Of a stretch of DNA of 7,695 nucleotides, positions 6,037-7,695 are shown piece by piece. This stretch comes from Actinomycetes bacterium (GTDB lineage: Bacteria > Actinomycetota > Acidimicrobiia > Acidimicrobiales > RAAP-2), in the NCBI GenBank assembly GCA_021826655.1, contig JAKAZC010000127.1:1-7695 (forward strand), in the 5' to 3' direction. Every line of letters begins with the position of its first letter. The first letter of the stretch is position 1. Under the pieces are notes generated by a model. That model did not search any database. It was not told where the DNA came from and saw nothing but the letters and a program-made list of their open reading frames with translations. Both the position numbers and the translations under genes were made by a program.

Positions 6037-7695
6037 ATGCGCAATCCCCACGCCGGTGAGCCCTTCGACACGCCGGACCACGAGATCGCCGAGGCGCTCG
6101 TCGACGTGAGTGTTCCCACCCTCCTGCTCTCCCTCGTGCACATGTCCGGTGACCCGGGAATCATCCGCAGCCGGCTCCGGCCGGCAGGGCTGTTCCTTAA
6201 CGAGGTCCAGGGTTACATGACCGACGAGGACCGGGCCGAGGCCCGGGCGCTCGCCCTCGAGGTCATCCGGGACTACCGGGACCGGGGCTGCCCCGAGCCC
6301 GACCCGATCTCCGCCGAGCTGCTGCACGAGATGATGACCTGGCTCGTGTGCGAGGAGGTGCCAGCGGAGTACGTCCCGATGCTGATGGAGGAGATGGAAC
6401 TCGACGGCCGGGACGCCCGCCGGGTCGAGCCCCCGGGCGACCCGGCCTCCCGGTCCGAGTTCCCCGTGGTCGTCATCGGGTGCGGCCAGTCCGGGCTGCT
6501 GGCCGGCATCCGGCTGCGGGAAGCCGGCATCCCCTTCACCATCGTCGAGAAGAACGCCGGTGTGGGCGGCACCTGGTGGGAGAACTCCTACCCGGGTGCC
6601 CGCGTAGACGTCGGCAACCACTTCTACTGCTACAGCTTCGAGCCCAGCGACCACTGGACCGAGTACTTCGCGCGGCAGCCCGAGCTGCAGGCGTACTTCC
6701 AATCCGTCATGGACAAGCACGGGATCGCACCCCATGTCCGCTGGGGGACCGAGGTGCTGGGGGCCACATGGGACGACGACTCGGCCACCTGGTCGGTGCG
6801 TACCCGGGCGTCCGACGGATCCGAGGACCTCCTCGACGCCCGTGCGGTCATCTCCGCCGTCGGCCAGCTCAACCGACCCAACGTGCCCGACATCGACGGG
6901 GCCGACTCCTTCGTGGGGCCGGCCTTCCACTCCGCGAGGTGGGACCACGACGTGGACCTGTCCGGCAAGCGGGTCGCCATGATCGGTGCGGGAGCCAGTG
7001 GGTTCCAGATCGCCCCGACCATCGCCCCCGTTGTCGACCACCTCACCGTCTTCCAGCGCACGGCCCAGTGGATGTTCCCGAATCCGAACTACCACGCCAC
7101 CGTCGGCCCGGGCGTGCGATGGGCACTCCGGCACCTTCCCTTCTACGGTCGGTGGTACCGGTTCCTGATCTTCTGGCCAGGATGCGACAAGGGACTCGAG
7201 GCCGCCCGTGTCGATCCGGACTACCCGGACCAGCAGCGGGCCGTCAGCGAGACCAACGAGTTCACCCGCCAGATGTTCACCGACTGGATCGTGGGTCAGG
7301 TCGGTGACGACCCCGAGCTCATCGCCAAGGTCGTGCCCGACTACCCGGCCACGGGAAAGCGGACCCTGCAGGACAACGGGGCGTGGCTGGGCGCCCTCAC
7401 CCGAGCCAACGTCGACCTGGTCCGCACCGGCATCGACCACGTCGAGCCCGACGCCGTCGTCACCGTCGACGGCGAGCGGCATCCGGCGGACGTCCTCGTC
7501 TACGCAACCGGCTTCCAGGCCACGCAGGTCCTCGCCCCGATGGCGATCGTCGGACGGGACGGCGTCGATCTGCGCGAACTGTGGGGTGAGCGCCCGGCCG
7601 CCTACCTCGGGATCACCGTGCCCGGCTTCCCGAACTTCTTCTGCATGTACGGGCCGGGCAACAACCTGGCCCACGGCGGCAGCCTGATCTTCCAC
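6037..7695 (+). CDS. Baeyer-Villiger monooxygenase, 4-hydroxyacetophenone monooxygenase type (3' end outside window)
   Basis: FAD- and NADPH-dependent enzyme expected to insert one oxygen of O2 next to a ketone carbonyl, giving an ester or lactone. Visible in the 553 residues: an N-terminal extension of about 140 residues before the FAD site, as in HapE-type enzymes and unlike the shorter cyclohexanone monooxygenases; FAD motif GCGQSG (148-153); GGTWWENSYPGARVD (177-191); the type I fingerprint FxGxxxHxxxWD as F292, G294, H298, W302, D303; the NADPH motif GAGASG (317-322); FQRTAQW with Arg341; GKRTLQDNG with Arg442, which aligns with the catalytic Arg327 of cyclohexanone monooxygenase; and the late ATGF (490-493). 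ATG at 6037 has a good ribosome binding site (GAAAGGA, 6024-6030, six bases upstream). The frame runs to the window edge; by comparison with the roughly 640-aa HapE, about 90 residues are missing. It is divergent from the alcohol dehydrogenase. Confidence 0.93.
   Translation, partial: MRNPHAGEPFDTPDHEIAEALVDVSVPTLLLSLVHMSGDPGIIRSRLRPAGLFLNEVQGYMTDEDRAEARALALEVIRDYRDRGCPEPDPISAELLHEMMTWLVCEEVPAEYVPMLMEEMELDGRDARRVEPPGDPASRSEFPVVVIGCGQSGLLAGIRLREAGIPFTIVEKNAGVGGTWWENSYPGARVDVGNHFYCYSFEPSDHWTEYFARQPELQAYFQSVMDKHGIAPHVRWGTEVLGATWDDDSATWSVRTRASDGSEDLLDARAVISAVGQLNRPNVPDIDGADSFVGPAFHSARWDHDVDLSGKRVAMIGAGASGFQIAPTIAPVVDHLTVFQRTAQWMFPNPNYHATVGPGVRWALRHLPFYGRWYRFLIFWPGCDKGLEAARVDPDYPDQQRAVSETNEFTRQMFTDWIVGQVGDDPELIAKVVPDYPATGKRTLQDNGAWLGALTRANVDLVRTGIDHVEPDAVVTVDGERHPADVLVYATGFQATQVLAPMAIVGRDGVDLRELWGERPAAYLGITVPGFPNFFCMYGPGNNLAHGGSLIFH

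Noticed and set aside
5904..6164. Upstream extension of the dehydrogenase frame
   Set aside because: The added residues do not match the family, and they overlap the start of the divergent monooxygenase gene.
5944..7695. A 583-codon minus-strand open frame
   Set aside because: It is the antisense shadow of the monooxygenase gene, an effect of high G+C. Its translation is a low-complexity Gly/Val/Asp/Arg mix with no family motif, while the plus strand carries all monooxygenase motifs.

Overview
This is a GC-rich window (roughly 70 % G+C by eye, codon third positions almost all G or C, GTG and TTG starts) with gene families typical of Actinomycetota. The genus cannot be told from the sequence. 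The genes are metabolic. I found no rRNA or tRNA gene, CRISPR array, transposase, integrase or phage gene.

Left part (1-1566, + strand): the 3' end of a TesB-like acyl-CoA thioesterase is followed, with a TTGA stop/start overlap, by a DUF427 protein. Only about 10 bp after the DUF427 stop lies an intact-looking reading frame for just the cytoplasmic tail of an NhaP-type (CPA1) Na+/H+ antiporter. Its whole membrane domain is absent, so I read it as a deletion relic. Short direct repeats and a perfect 14-bp hairpin close this block.

Middle (1567-3220, + strand): about 400 bp with no credible gene but several inverted repeats leads to a well-formed promoter. Its -35 box lies inside a perfect 14-bp palindrome, with a second, imperfect palindrome upstream, which looks like a repressor operator pair. 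The promoter drives a 417-aa protein of unknown function that carries three adjacent His/Cys pairs.

Right part (3243-7695): converging on that gene is a minus-strand LivK-type lipoprotein, the substrate-binding protein of an ABC importer, with no permease or ATPase gene in view. Upstream of it, also on the minus strand, is a zinc-dependent, probably NAD-linked, medium-chain alcohol dehydrogenase. Divergent from the dehydrogenase is a type I Baeyer-Villiger monooxygenase of the 4-hydroxyacetophenone monooxygenase type, cut by the window end. The two share a 133-bp intergenic region with an 8-bp direct repeat at 21-bp spacing. A dehydrogenase making a ketone and a monooxygenase turning a ketone into an ester or lactone form a plausible two-step catabolic module. 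The importer lipoprotein and the thioesterase would fit a small-molecule or lipid degradation locus, but that link is inference.

No clearly new multi-gene system is visible. The most distinctive items are the palindrome-controlled 417-aa unknown gene, the antiporter tail relic, and the divergent dehydrogenase/monooxygenase pair.
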